Both the position numbers and the translations under genes were made by a program. The notes beneath the pieces were generated by a model. It was not told the DNA's origin. It did not search any database and saw only the letters and a list, made by a program, of their open reading frames with translations. From Streptomyces sp. Root1304 (GTDB taxonomy: Bacteria; Actinomycetota; Actinomycetes; Streptomycetales; Streptomycetaceae), in contig NZ_LMEP01000027.1 in assembly GCF_001426405.1 (NCBI RefSeq), forward strand, positions 227,550 to 291,549: a stretch of DNA of 64,000 nucleotides, in the 5' to 3' direction. Shown here piece by piece: positions 63,389 to 64,000 of this stretch (within the stretch, counting starts at the first letter, position 1; the number at the start of each line of letters is the position of its first letter).

Positions 63389-64000
63389 TCACGACGTGAC
63401 GGACCCCCGCTCGTGCGGAATCCTCTCCCCCGCCTCGACGGCCACGGGGAGCCGGTTCTCGGCCGGCGGCAGCGGGCAGGTCGCGAAGTCCGTGTAGGCG
63501 CAGGGCAGGTTGGTCGCGCGGTTGAAGTCGAGCTGCACGGTGCCGTCGGGCCCCGGGGCGTCGATCCGGAGGGAGCGGTTGGCGGCGTAGGTGGTGACGC
63601 CCGAGGTGGCGTCGGTGAAGAGGACGGTGAACCCGCCGGGCGTGTACCCGTTGAAAGCCGTCAGGCTCAGCTCCCGCCCGTCGAGCCGGAACTCGATCTG
63701 CCCGGGGGCGTCGTACACGTGCTTCAGGCCCTCGACGCTCGCGCCGACGGTGGTCGGCCGCGGTTCGGCGAAGGGTACGTACCGGCCGGTGACCGCCCAG
63801 CGCGGATCGGGCGCGTACGCGGGCGTTCCGGCGAAGGCGACCCGCAGCGGATGCCCGGGGTGCCGGGGCCGGACCACGTCGTGGCCGCCGCGCCTGGCGA
63901 CCTCGATCACGGCGTCGCCCCAGACGGCGTCGACACTGCCGTGCTCGGCGGCGAGCCGAGCGTCCTTGTCCCGGTGCCACTCCTCCCACTCCTCGGTGAA
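63389..64000 (-). CDS. DUF1684 protein (N-terminus beyond window)
   Basis: 203 C-terminal residues of a DUF1684-family protein, open to the right edge. Visible blocks include EEWEEWHRDKDARLA at the cut end, then a beta-rich core with GQIEFRLDGRELSLTAF, GFTVLFTDATSG and the C-terminal DFNRATNLPCAYTDFATCPLP, which is highly typical of the family. Some family members have been proposed as fluoroacetate or heme-related, but no activity is firmly assigned. The stop faces katG across the repeat array. Confidence 0.85.
   Translation of the reverse strand, partial: FTEEWEEWHRDKDARLAAEHGSVDAVWGDAVIEVARRGGHDVVRPRHPGHPLRVAFAGTPAYAPDPRWAVTGRYVPFAEPRPTTVGASVEGLKHVYDAPGQIEFRLDGRELSLTAFNGYTPGGFTVLFTDATSGVTTYAANRSLRIDAPGPDGTVQLDFNRATNLPCAYTDFATCPLPPAENRLPVAVEAGERIPHERGSVTS

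Overview
The window is high-GC actinomycete DNA, almost certainly Streptomyces. Third-codon positions are nearly all G or C, GTG and TTG starts are common, there are long translationally coupled gene runs, and the rare leucine codon TTA appears only in a few genes. No rRNA, tRNA, CRISPR array or insertion sequence was seen.

Layout. Positions 1-5703 (minus) hold most of a secreted DNRLRE/RHS YD-repeat protein cut by the left edge. Positions 5950-11333 carry a tiny ORF, a secreted ricin-type lectin protein, an ArsR-type regulator divergent from a DUF4267 membrane protein with a clear operator region between them, and a secreted M9-type collagenase. Positions 11334-39463 are the centrepiece: a structured leader followed by 21 co-directional genes, most overlapping by 4 nt, for a cell-surface or exported polysaccharide. 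A PAP2 phosphatase follows on the other strand.

The polysaccharide genes form a Wzx/Wzy-type pathway. A polyprenyl-phosphate sugar transferase starts the repeat unit, three glycosyltransferases extend it, a Wzx-like flippase exports it, a Wzy-like protein polymerises it and two Wzz-like proteins with decayed kinase domains control length. An AlgD-like GDP-mannose 6-dehydrogenase (Cys268), an AsnB-type amidotransferase, a two-domain oxidoreductase and a cytosolic heparinase II/III-family protein suggest an (amidated) uronic acid. A second set (RfbF-like nucleotidyltransferase, TylC3-like C-methyltransferase, PIG-L deacetylase, epimerase, DUF4910 protein, RmlC-like epimerase, glutamate-semialdehyde-aminomutase-like aminotransferase) looks like the route to an undescribed branched or amino sugar. 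A pyruvyltransferase and a secreted beta-helix lipoprotein complete the set. A TTA codon in the first gene suggests bldA (developmental) control.

Positions 40408-49567 hold an FMN reductase, a large LuxR (LAL-type) regulator, a DHA2 drug exporter and several small membrane or envelope proteins (SHOCT, DUF6325, DUF308, DUF7144, DUF4389). Positions 49715-56540 (minus) hold a PadR-regulated acyl-CoA dehydrogenase, ZapE, a doubly truncated GH15 remnant, an MHS-family transporter with a TTA codon and a GCS2-family ligase. Positions 56860-63106 carry two adjacent DUF4139 proteins and KatG, with short tandem-repeat arrays starting at the stop codons of the second DUF4139 gene and of katG. A DUF1684 gene runs off the right edge.
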